Assembly (NCBI GenBank): GCA_964472295.1
Contig: CAYYJQ010000015.1
Coordinates: 1 to 48,059 of the forward strand
From: JAJRZX01 sp964472295
GTDB taxonomy: Bacteria; Desulfobacterota; GWC2-55-46; JADFVP01
Length of the DNA: 48,059 nucleotides
Reading direction: 5' to 3'
Part shown: positions 1 to 7,255 of the stretch, one piece after another
Position numbering within the stretch: position 1 is the stretch's first letter
How the letters are laid out: each line of letters starts with the position of its first letter
Translations under genes and position numbers: made by a program
The notes under the pieces: model-generated
What the model was told of the DNA's origin: nothing
Seen by the model: the letters and a program-made list of their open reading frames with translations, nothing else
Database searches by the model: none

Positions 1-46
<46 letters not shown>

Positions 47-66
47 TTTTCTTATCCCTGAAAGAC

Positions 67-110
67 AAGAGGGGAGCGGTCCGGCTGTAGCCGGACCGCT
101 CCCCTCTTTT
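67..110 (+). terminator. Rho-independent terminator of tRNA-Pro
   Basis: A perfect 19-bp inverted repeat (67-85 and 90-108) closes on the tetraloop TGTA and runs into a short T tract ending at 110. It lies 21 bases after the tRNA CCA. The minus strand lacks a clear T tract at this hairpin, so it most likely serves the tRNA. Confidence 0.9.
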
Positions 111-175
111 GCAATCCCCCCCCTTCGCAAGGCCTTGCCCGTACAAATGCCACGCCGCACACTCTGTAAGGGACC

Positions 176-210
176 AAAGAAAAGGCGCCCTCAAAAAGAA
201 GGCGCCTTTA
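176..210 (-). terminator. Rho-independent terminator of the pilMNOPQ operon
   Basis: On the minus strand AAAGGCGCC (202-210) pairs perfectly with 182-190 around an 11-base loop, followed by the T-rich tract TTTTCTTT. It starts 28 bases past the pilQ stop. Together with the terminator at 67-110 it separates two convergent transcripts. Confidence 0.9.
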
Positions 211-237
211 ATCAGGAATACTCGCAGAGCCCGTCTC

Positions 238-3200
238 TCAACCGGTCCTCTTTGCCTTGGTCTTTATTATAGAGGGGGTTATAAATATAAGGAGTTCCTT
301 CTGCGACTCTGTCGTGGACTTACTCTGAAAGAGTTTTCCAAGAAGGGGTATGTCCTTAAGGTAGGGTATGCCGCTGTTAGTGTGGTTGGAGTCCGAGCTT
401 ATAATGCCTCCTATGACCGTTGTCTCACCGTCCCTTACGAGAACCTCCGTGGAGGCCTCCTTCTTCACAATGCTGGGTTCACCTGATGACGTGGTAAAAG
501 TACCTATGGAGTTCTTGCTGGCCTTTATCTTCATAAGGACACTGCCATCTGGCGTTATATGGGGAGTTACCGTGAGGCTGAGATTGGCGTCTATGAATAT
601 GGTGCTCGTGCCAGAGGCCGATGTCGTCTCAAAGGGCACGGACTCGCCGTCCTCTATCTTGGCCTCCTTGTTGTCCATGGTAACGACGCGCGGTCTTGAT
701 ATTGTCCTCAGTTGTCCTTCCTGCTCGCCAGCGGAGAGACGAAGATCCAGGATAAGCGGGTTCTGGCCAGCCTTGCCAAGGACAAACCCGAGGGCGCCGA
801 GGGTTCCTATAGAGCCCGTGGCCGGAAGGTTGACGGCAAAGTCCTGCACGCCGCTCCTCTGCTGAAAGGTCGGTGTCGTAGTAGTTGAGGGCGGGGTCTG
901 GCCCCCGGCGGGCAAACCCTGACTATCCACGCCGCTGCCAAAGAGGTCTGTGCTCACGTTGCCGCCTGTCTGGAAGTCAACACCCCACTGGATGCCAAGA
1001 TCGCGGGAAAAACTGCTCGATGCCTCGACTATGCGGGCCTCAATAAGAACCTGCGGTATGGGAGTGTCGAGCCTTGAGACGAGGGTCTCGGCGGCCTTGA
1101 TACCCTTCTTTATGTCCTTTATTATGAGGGTGTTGGTCCGTGCTTCGCTTGTCACGCTTCCACGGTCAGAGAGGACATTCTTAACATGGGCCTCGAGTTC
1201 CTCGGCCTTGGCGTAATTAATGGCCACGAACTCCACGCTAAGGGGCTCGAGCTTCTCGCTGGCCTTCTGCGAGGCAAGGGCCGCGTCACGTTCCTGGCTT
1301 ATCCTTGCCGCCGGGGCCACGCGTATGACGTTGCCCACCTGTACCTTGTCGAGCCCCTTGGCCTTCAGTATTATATCAAAGGCCTGGTCCCAGGGCACGT
1401 CGCGGAGCCGGAGCGATATGGTCCCCTGCACGTCGTCCGAGGCTATTATGTTAAGGTTGCTGACCTCGGCAAGGAGCCTCAGTATGTCCGTTACCCTCGC
1501 GTCCATCATGTCAAGGTCTATCCTCTTGCCCGTATAACTGGGGGTCTTGAGTATGGACTCGCCCTGAACCTCTCCCACCGAGGTCCTTACGGCTGGCCGC
1601 TCGGCAGGTGCGAAAATCACATTAAGCGTGCCGTCAAGTTCCATGACACTGTGCGTGGCCTCGCCCGAAAGGCTGACAAGGACACGTGTAACCGCGGGAT
1701 CCCGTGAACTCTGATAAGAACTTACCGTGGCCACAGGGGTATTGAGTCTTGTGGCGTCAAGGGTGCGCACAAGGTCTTCCCTTATGAGAGCGTCGGAAAT
1801 ATCGAGAACAAGGGTCTTTTTATCCTTGGACTCCTTAATGGTATATACGGGTTTTCCTGTTGTCTCTATTGTAAGGAAACCCTTGTTGTCCATCTTTCTG
1901 AAACCTATGTTCTTTACGGTGTTTCCCGCTACTACCGCCCTGGGGGTATCCTGAACTTCAACGGCAGGCGTGCCTGTATCAGCCCCATTATCATCTTCCT
2001 CAAGGGCTGTAGCGGCCTCTCTTTCAGCCTCTTTCTGCGCCTTTGCGGCCTCGTCTATCTGGGCGCCAGTATCCTCTATGACACCAGAGACATCCTCTTC
2101 AGCCGTGGCGTCTTCGGCCCCTGTATCAAGAGCGGTATCAGGCGTATCCGCCGCCGCGACAACCTCGGGCGCTTCATTGACCGCTTCTGGCGCAGATTCC
2201 ACATCACTATCAGGGTTGACGGAAGCACCCTCTTCAATAGCGGCTTCAGTTCCTTGCGAAGCCGCCTCAGCCACTGCCACGGTCCCGTCTGCCGCCGTCT
2301 CCGTTGCCACAGCAGAGCCAGCCTGCGCCGCTGAGGCTACAACCTCTCCCCCCTCCAGCACAGCACCCGCAGCGCCGGAACCAGTCTCAGCCTGTACCTC
2401 AGCCCCAGTAGAGTCCTCTGTGACTGGGGCACTGTCTTCCATTGCCACGTTAACATCTGAAGAATCCGTTGAGACGTCCTCATAAGCGGTATCACCGCCC
2501 TCTTCAGCCGTAACGGAAGTGTCTTCTCCTGAGCCGGAAAGGCTCGCGAATTCTCTTTCCGTGGCCTCGGCATCGTCCCCCGTAAAGTCTGCCGTATCTT
2601 CACTAATTGCTTCCGCGCCATCTTCAGTTATGGCCTCAGGCCCATCTCCGGCAATGGTTTCCGTCTCCGCCGTAACGGCCCCGGCTCCCTCTTCGGCCTC
2701 TGCGGCCACCACCTCTCCCGCATCGCCAATAGCGGTCCCCCCAGCGTCAAAGGCCACGTTGCTGAGTCCCACTGTGGAGCCTTCGTCACCGGAATAATCC
2801 TCTGCAATGAGGCTACCTTCATCTGCACCAGCGCTATCCTCGGGAGCGGCTTCACCCCCTTCATCAGCCGCCTGTGAGACGCCTTCCTCTGTTGTTGAGG
2901 CCGCGTCCCCTTCATCATTGGAAATTCTGTCATCTGAGCCCTCGGCCACCGCGGGATTGAAAGTCGCCGTAATATGATCACCGGTCCTGGTTATCACATA
3001 GGGTGGAATCTCATTGCTCTCGATGTCTATAACAAAACGCACCTTGTCCGGGTGGTTCCCGATGCGCACGTCCTTTATATGGTCTTCATCCACTAAAAGG
3101 GTCTTGAGCCCCGTCTTGTTCGTAACATCCCATACGTCTATGACAACCCGCGCGGGGTCAGAGAGTTCGAAGGTATTGTACTTTCCTATGGACCCATCAG

Positions 3201-3870
3201 AAATAATCTGAATAACGGTCTCAGTATCGCGAGTAAAGGACTGAAGCTCCTCAACCGTAGTGGCGGGCTCCATCACATCATCGGCGGTTTCTCCGTTACC
3301 GGCCTGATTCTCGGCCACGGTCACCTTGCCTGAAGAGGCCACGACAACTGCCTCGTCCTCTATGGAACCTTCTGGCATATTGGCCATTGGGTCGCGCTTG
3401 AGGCGTATGAGCACACCCTCTTCGGTGGTCTTTACCTCATGGTCAACGCCTTCCTGGAGCTCAAGGATTATCCTCCCTATCTTCTCCTTGCCCCCATATG
3501 TGACTATGTTTATAGTCTTCAAGTACTTGTTATTTACCTTTGTTGAGTCAAGCACATCGTAAAGGTTTGCCTCTGGAAGGTCTACAACCAGTCTCAAGGG
3601 ACTCGTAAGGGTAAAGGACGTGTACTGGGCCGCCCTGTTGGTGGCTATTAGCACACTGTCACCCTCGCCAAGAACATCAATGGAGGTTACCCTCAGTTCC
3701 TCTGGAGCGCCCTGCTTTTCTTTAAGCCCCTGTTCCCTGGCCTCATCCTTATCAGGGGAGGTATAGAGCCCTGTGGTGGCGCACCCAGAGAAGACAAGGA
3801 TGACAAGCGCTATCAGCAAGGCCGATAGAGACTCTCTCGCCCGTTTTTTATCTAATCCAAAGGAACGCAT
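238..3870 (-). CDS. pilQ: Type IV pilus secretin PilQ with long acidic insert
   Basis: Outer-membrane secretin pore through which the type IV pilus passes; 1210 residues, against roughly 700-900 for many PilQ proteins. The start at 3870 was chosen because GGAGG lies five bases upstream; an ATG seven codons earlier has no ribosome site. A lipoprotein-type signal ends FSGC. Two AMIN-like domains (about 60-145 and 210-300) bind peptidoglycan in the family. Residues about 307-641 are a low-complexity Asp/Glu/Ala/Thr stretch with very few Lys or Arg. A third AMIN-like region, an STN domain (about 790-860), a NolW/N-domain and the secretin beta domain follow; the last includes SRPRVV and a VIGGII...IPYLKDIPLLG block. 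Last gene of pilMNOPQ, with a terminator 28 bases on. The acidic insert is in frame, so I read it as real rather than a frameshift. Confidence 0.96.
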   Translation of the reverse strand: MRSFGLDKKRARESLSALLIALVILVFSGCATTGLYTSPDKDEAREQGLKEKQGAPEELRVTSIDVLGEGDSVLIATNRAAQYTSFTLTSPLRLVVDLPEANLYDVLDSTKVNNKYLKTINIVTYGGKEKIGRIILELQEGVDHEVKTTEEGVLIRLKRDPMANMPEGSIEDEAVVVASSGKVTVAENQAGNGETADDVMEPATTVEELQSFTRDTETVIQIISDGSIGKYNTFELSDPARVVIDVWDVTNKTGLKTLLVDEDHIKDVRIGNHPDKVRFVIDIESNEIPPYVITRTGDHITATFNPAVAEGSDDRISNDEGDAASTTEEGVSQAADEGGEAAPEDSAGADEGSLIAEDYSGDEGSTVGLSNVAFDAGGTAIGDAGEVVAAEAEEGAGAVTAETETIAGDGPEAITEDGAEAISEDTADFTGDDAEATEREFASLSGSGEDTSVTAEEGGDTAYEDVSTDSSDVNVAMEDSAPVTEDSTGAEVQAETGSGAAGAVLEGGEVVASAAQAGSAVATETAADGTVAVAEAASQGTEAAIEEGASVNPDSDVESAPEAVNEAPEVVAAADTPDTALDTGAEDATAEEDVSGVIEDTGAQIDEAAKAQKEAEREAATALEEDDNGADTGTPAVEVQDTPRAVVAGNTVKNIGFRKMDNKGFLTIETTGKPVYTIKESKDKKTLVLDISDALIREDLVRTLDATRLNTPVATVSSYQSSRDPAVTRVLVSLSGEATHSVMELDGTLNVIFAPAERPAVRTSVGEVQGESILKTPSYTGKRIDLDMMDARVTDILRLLAEVSNLNIIASDDVQGTISLRLRDVPWDQAFDIILKAKGLDKVQVGNVIRVAPAARISQERDAALASQKASEKLEPLSVEFVAINYAKAEELEAHVKNVLSDRGSVTSEARTNTLIIKDIKKGIKAAETLVSRLDTPIPQVLIEARIVEASSSFSRDLGIQWGVDFQTGGNVSTDLFGSGVDSQGLPAGGQTPPSTTTTPTFQQRSGVQDFAVNLPATGSIGTLGALGFVLGKAGQNPLILDLRLSAGEQEGQLRTISRPRVVTMDNKEAKIEDGESVPFETTSASGTSTIFIDANLSLTVTPHITPDGSVLMKIKASKNSIGTFTTSSGEPSIVKKEASTEVLVRDGETTVIGGIISSDSNHTNSGIPYLKDIPLLGKLFQSKSTTESQKELLIFITPSIIKTKAKRTG

Positions 3871-3942
3871 AATAACCTCCCTGAGATACATGGATAAACG
3901 CGAAGAACCGGAAATATATTATATTTTTCATATCTCAACTTA

Positions 3943-4473
3943 CTACCTCGTGGTGATGCCGCCTTCTTCCTTTGTAAGTATCTTAAGCGACCGGTCCTTG
4001 AAGGAAACGACGCGGCCATCATCGTCTCTCTGGTATTCCCGCACCTTGAGGCCGCCGGAATCTATCTTTACAATCCTGCCGCTATTCTGGCCTATGAGGT
4101 CACCTCGCCTAACTATATATCTCTTGCCGTCAGGTGCGTTGATAAGGGCGTAGGAACTCTCACCGCTGAGGACAACGGCCGTGACACGGAAGAGCTCCAG
4201 GGCACAGCACTCAAGGGGACCCTTTATTCTCTTGGCCTTTTCCCTGCCCTTTCGCACGATAATGTAGCTGAGAAAGGGGTTTCTGCGCGGCTTATCAGCG
4301 CTTATCTTTTTGTGCTCAACAGGCGCGAGGCCCTCATCAGGAGCCTTTTTCTCGGCTATCCTTGGGTGGGCCCTCCTGGGGACAAAGGTCTCCGTCTCCT
4401 CGGAGCCGCAGGCCACGATAAAAAGGGGCAACATGATGATGAATAATAATATCTTCACATACCCACGGGTCAT
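3943..4473 (-). CDS. pilP: Type IV pilus assembly lipoprotein PilP
   Basis: Inner-membrane lipoprotein of the PilNOP alignment complex that links the inner-membrane platform to the PilQ secretin. The 176-residue product has a short signal with lipobox-like FIVAC (Cys near residue 22), a disordered charged linker, then the compact PilP beta domain (about 90-170) with the typical NPFLSY entry, an LELFRVTAVV strand and a YIVRRGDLIG turn. Its ATG shares one base with the pilO stop (TAATG), so the two are probably translationally coupled. pilQ follows after 72 bases. Identification rests on both the domain and the pilMNOPQ order. Confidence 0.93.
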   Translation of the reverse strand: MTRGYVKILLFIIMLPLFIVACGSEETETFVPRRAHPRIAEKKAPDEGLAPVEHKKISADKPRRNPFLSYIIVRKGREKAKRIKGPLECCALELFRVTAVVLSGESSYALINAPDGKRYIVRRGDLIGQNSGRIVKIDSGGLKVREYQRDDDGRVVSFKDRSLKILTKEEGGITTR

Positions 4474-5072
4474 TATTTCTTCTCCGCCTCTTTAAGGGCA
4501 CCAGGTATGAACCTGAATGTTGTAGCCACAAAATCGGCCTTCAGATCAGGCATGCGGTTCTTGTGTCCCCTGGAAACTATGCCCATGGACGTAAGGTTTA
4601 CTATGCGGGGGAGGTTCCCCACCTTTACGCTGAAGTCAAAGAGGCTCTCAAAACGCCCCTCTACGGACATGTTGATAGGCAGATCCGCGTAGAAACCCTT
4701 GTTCACCTCACGGGCAGGCCTGAAGAGCAGTATCTTGAGGCCGCTCTTCTTGGCGGCACTGCTTATGGCGTCTATGAGGTCGGGTATCTCCTTGTCATTT
4801 GGAAGGCGCGCCACTGCCTCGGCAAGGCGGGCTTCCATCTCCTTTTTTTCCTTCAAGTATCTCGGTAGATCCGAGGCTACCCGCCTGTTCTCCTCGAGTT
4901 TCGCAGAGAGCTTGACCATATCCCTCTTAAGATGCCGGACCTCATCTATCTTGGGCCCGGTAAGGAACCAGTATATCCCGCCGGCGATAACCGCGTTAAC
5001 CACGACGAGAAGGGCTATCTTCTTTGGCAGAGATAACTTTAATATGGAATCTATTTTGTCCCTGATGGCCAT
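4473..5072 (-). CDS. pilO: Type IV pilus inner-membrane protein PilO
   Basis: Bitopic inner-membrane component of the PilMNOP complex; pairs with PilN through coiled coils and ferredoxin-like periplasmic domains. The 199-residue product has a short cytoplasmic N-terminus, one membrane segment (about 18-38, LLVVVNAVIAGGIYWFL), a heptad-rich coiled coil (about 45-95) and a periplasmic alpha/beta domain containing SAAKKSGLKIL and the inter-strand motif INMSVEGRFESL typical of PilO. It lies 18 bases after pilN and overlaps the pilP start. No anomaly seen. Confidence 0.94.
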   Translation of the reverse strand: MAIRDKIDSILKLSLPKKIALLVVVNAVIAGGIYWFLTGPKIDEVRHLKRDMVKLSAKLEENRRVASDLPRYLKEKKEMEARLAEAVARLPNDKEIPDLIDAISSAAKKSGLKILLFRPAREVNKGFYADLPINMSVEGRFESLFDFSVKVGNLPRIVNLTSMGIVSRGHKNRMPDLKADFVATTFRFIPGALKEAEKK

Positions 5073-5090
5073 ATGCCCTGCACCAAAACC

Positions 5091-5630
5091 TTACTTCTCA
5101 AGGTTAATAACAAACTTCACAACATCCGCTCCGGTTTCCTTCTCAGTAACCCTCTGAACCACTTTCAGTTCCACAGCGCCTACGTTAAGGTTTCTCTGCA
5201 ATCTTCTCATGTACTCGGCCACTACCTCGTCATTGTAGGCGTATCCATTAAGACTGACTATGCGCCCCTGGTCCTTGAAAGCAGAGAGCCAGGCCTTCTG
5301 CGGTATGGCATTGCTGACTATCCTGAACATGGTAGTAGGCCCGGTACGCGCCGCCTCAAGGCTCTTTATTACCTTGAGTTTCTCCTCCACCACCTTTTTC
5401 TGCTGTTTTATGCGCGAGAGCTCGCCTACCTTCCTCCTGAGCTGAACGAGTTCATCCTGCCCCCTCGATATATTGTCCCTCAGCACTCCTGCCTCGCTCC
5501 TCACAATAAAGAAGTAGGCAAGAGAAATACATATGACAAAGACGGTGAAGAGACCGGCTATGGTAATCTGGAAACGTAAGAGTTCCTTCTTCCTGGCGGC
5601 CCTGACGGGCAGAAGATTTATGCGAATCAT
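5091..5630 (-). CDS. pilN: Type IV pilus inner-membrane protein PilN
   Basis: Bitopic partner of PilO whose cytoplasmic N-terminal peptide docks in the groove of PilM. The 179-residue product begins MIRINLLPVR, the conserved PilM-binding peptide. One membrane helix follows (about 23-45), then a coiled coil (about 50-95) and a small periplasmic domain (LSAFKDQGRIVSLNGYA onwards). Its ATG overlaps the pilM stop as ATGA, a sign of translational coupling. The N-terminal peptide and gene order make the call secure. Confidence 0.95.
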   Translation of the reverse strand: MIRINLLPVRAARKKELLRFQITIAGLFTVFVICISLAYFFIVRSEAGVLRDNISRGQDELVQLRRKVGELSRIKQQKKVVEEKLKVIKSLEAARTGPTTMFRIVSNAIPQKAWLSAFKDQGRIVSLNGYAYNDEVVAEYMRRLQRNLNVGAVELKVVQRVTEKETGADVVKFVINLEK

Positions 5631-6700
5631 CTGTCTCCTGACCTCCTTATGCCGAGCCCCACGCCAACTCCGAAAAAGAGCGCCATGTCCTTTATCTCCT
5701 CAGCGCTCCTGTCCTTAACGGCGATTTCCACGTTCCTGAAGGGGTCTATGGGTTCAACGGGGATAGAGATCTTTTCCTGCATAATCTCCCCCATGCCCCT
5801 TACCCTCGAACCACCACCCGAGAGATATATCTTGTTAACATTGACCTCTGGACCTCCGGCGAGAAAAAAGTCAAGAGACCTCTTAATATCCATGATGAGG
5901 TTGTTTGCGACAATGGTAACGGCCTGTGAGACTTCGGCCTCATGGCCTGACGACTCACCCCTGCCCGTCTTTATGGCCTCGGCCTCGGCAAAACTTACCC
6001 CGAGAACACGCTGGATCTCCTCGGTAAACTGATTCCCGCCCATGGGGATGGAGCGGGTAAAGGCCGTGACGCCGTCAACAATAATAGTCAGGCTCGTTAT
6101 GCTTGCCCCTATGTTCACCACGGCTATCATCTCACCGGCGACAATGGGATAATTTATCTCCATCATGTTCTCAAGGGCAAAGGCGTCAACATCTATTACC
6201 ACAGGCGTAAGCCCGGCATCCTTCAGCACTGTTGTGTAATCGCCAATGACGTCCTTCTTCACTGCCACAAGCATAACATCCATCTGCCCACGGCCTTCTG
6301 TGTCTGTACCGAGTATCTGAAAATCAAGGTTGACCTCTGTAACGGGGAAGGGTATGTACTGCTCTGCCTCCCACTGGATTGACTCGGCGAGCTCGTCCTC
6401 AGTGGCAGCGGGGAAGGAGACCTTCTTTATAATGACATAATGGCCCGTAAGGGCAGAAACCGCCTGTTTTGTCTTAATGCCCTGCTCATTCAGAAGTTCC
6501 TTAATCGTATTTGTAACGGTCATGGAGTCTATGACAGAGCCGTCCACAATGGCCTCTGGCGGAAGGCCCTTCATGCCTATCTTCTCAATACGCCAGCCCT
6601 GCTTGCCCATGACCATTTGAACGAGTTTTATTGAACTCGAACCTACGTCAAGGGCTACCGTTTCTTTTGAGCCGAATATTCCTGAAAGGGAGAGCGCCAT
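5627..6700 (-). CDS. pilM: Type IV pilus actin-like ATPase PilM
   Basis: Cytoplasmic FtsA/actin-like protein that binds ATP and the PilN N-terminal peptide and couples the assembly motors to the PilNOP frame. The 357-residue product carries the actin-type phosphate-1 loop ALDVGSSSIKLVQ (about 16-28), the region FPAATEDELAESIQWEAEQYIPF characteristic of PilM, a central VVNIGAS segment and the adenosine-site loop LSGGGSRVRGMGE near 297. GAGGC upstream serves as ribosome site. It is the second gene of the operon, 12 bases after a small HTH gene. Confidence 0.95.
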   Translation of the reverse strand: MALSLSGIFGSKETVALDVGSSSIKLVQMVMGKQGWRIEKIGMKGLPPEAIVDGSVIDSMTVTNTIKELLNEQGIKTKQAVSALTGHYVIIKKVSFPAATEDELAESIQWEAEQYIPFPVTEVNLDFQILGTDTEGRGQMDVMLVAVKKDVIGDYTTVLKDAGLTPVVIDVDAFALENMMEINYPIVAGEMIAVVNIGASITSLTIIVDGVTAFTRSIPMGGNQFTEEIQRVLGVSFAEAEAIKTGRGESSGHEAEVSQAVTIVANNLIMDIKRSLDFFLAGGPEVNVNKIYLSGGGSRVRGMGEIMQEKISIPVEPIDPFRNVEIAVKDRSAEEIKDMALFFGVGVGLGIRRSGDR

Positions 6701-6712
6701 ATACCTATAGCC

Positions 6713-6910
6713 TCACGACTTGAAGACCTTATCCTTATCGGATATGTTGAGCCCCAGGGCCTTTATTATCTTGCGTTTCGTATCCAGTCTGCATGGAAAA
6801 CCCTTCTCTATCCTGTCTATTGTCAACGTCGAGATACCGGCCTTTCTCGCAAGTTCGGTCTTGCTCATAAGGATACGTTCTCTATATTCTTTTAGTCTGT
6901 TTTTCGGCAT
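6713..6910 (-). CDS. Small XRE-family helix-turn-helix protein, first gene of pil operon
   Basis: A 65-residue protein that is essentially a single Cro/CI-type HTH: MSKTELARKAGISTLTIDRI places the two recognition helices at about 15-35, followed by a basic patch and a short helix (KRKIIKALGL). It has no ligand or dimerisation domain. The ribosome site AGGTG lies eight bases from the ATG. It is the promoter-proximal gene of pilMNOPQ, with inverted repeats further upstream. Autoregulation of the pilus operon is an inference from position only. A co-transcribed HTH gene in front of pilM occurs, to my recollection, in other deltaproteobacterial-type genomes. Confidence 0.82.
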   Translation of the reverse strand: MPKNRLKEYRERILMSKTELARKAGISTLTIDRIEKGFPCRLDTKRKIIKALGLNISDKDKVFKS

Positions 6911-6980
6911 AACTCAAGCACCTAAGTCACATGGCGGATTTTTAATCCTGCCTTTTCCAAATTACACCATGTTATGGATA

Positions 6981-7009
6981 TTTCTATTCTATTTGGTATT
7001 AATTGTCAA
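6981..7009 (-). promoter_or_regulatory. Sigma-70-type promoter of HTH-pilMNOPQ operon
   Basis: On the minus strand a perfect -35 TTGACA (7004-7009) is followed, after exactly 17 bases, by TAGAAA (6981-6986; 4 of 6 to consensus). The predicted start near 6974 leaves an AT-rich leader of about 64 bases before the HTH gene. Confidence 0.7.
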
Positions 7010-7025
7010 CACTTCTTTTAACTTA

Positions 7026-7061
7026 CTAAGAACTTAGCCTAATTATGCTCAATTGGGCATA
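7026..7061. promoter_or_regulatory. Two adjacent inverted repeats upstream of pil promoter
   Basis: CTAAG-AA-CTTAG (7026-7037) and a near-palindrome ATGCTC-AATT-GGGCAT (about 7045-7060) lie 17-50 bases upstream of the -35 box. They are operator candidates for the co-transcribed HTH protein. The repeats are visible; the regulator assignment is inferred. Elsewhere in 6911-7255 I see no further gene. Confidence 0.4.
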
Positions 7062-7148
7062 AAAAATACCCTCCCAGCTCCATCATATTCTTACGCTATA
7101 GAGATTATCGCCAAGCCAAGAGGGTTGCTAAACTTTTTTTTCAAGGGA

Positions 7149-7181
7149 GGTTTTCCCGCCGGTAATACCGGCGGGAAAACC
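7149..7181. other. Strong stem-loop downstream of pilX, no T tract
   Basis: A perfect 14-bp stem (7149-7162 with 7168-7181) closes on a 5-base loop, about 75 bases beyond the pilX-type stop. On neither strand does a T run follow. It could protect the mRNA 3' end or act as a weak or Rho-assisted terminator, but it is not a canonical intrinsic terminator. Confidence 0.6.
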
Positions 7182-7255
7182 GCATCTGCCTTTATGCTTA
7201 CCCTGGACCTCTGGACATAGCAAACATACCAAGAATGAGAAGGACGGGAGCTCCC

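Noticed and set aside
1945..2950. PilQ low-complexity region as a frameshift or misassembly
   Set aside because: The frame is open throughout and flanked by correct domains in the same frame. Low complexity alone is not evidence of error.
6911..7255. Sigma-54 promoter for the pilM operon
   Set aside because: No TGGCA-N-TTGC pair is found upstream of the HTH gene. A TTGACA-17-TAGAAA promoter is present instead.
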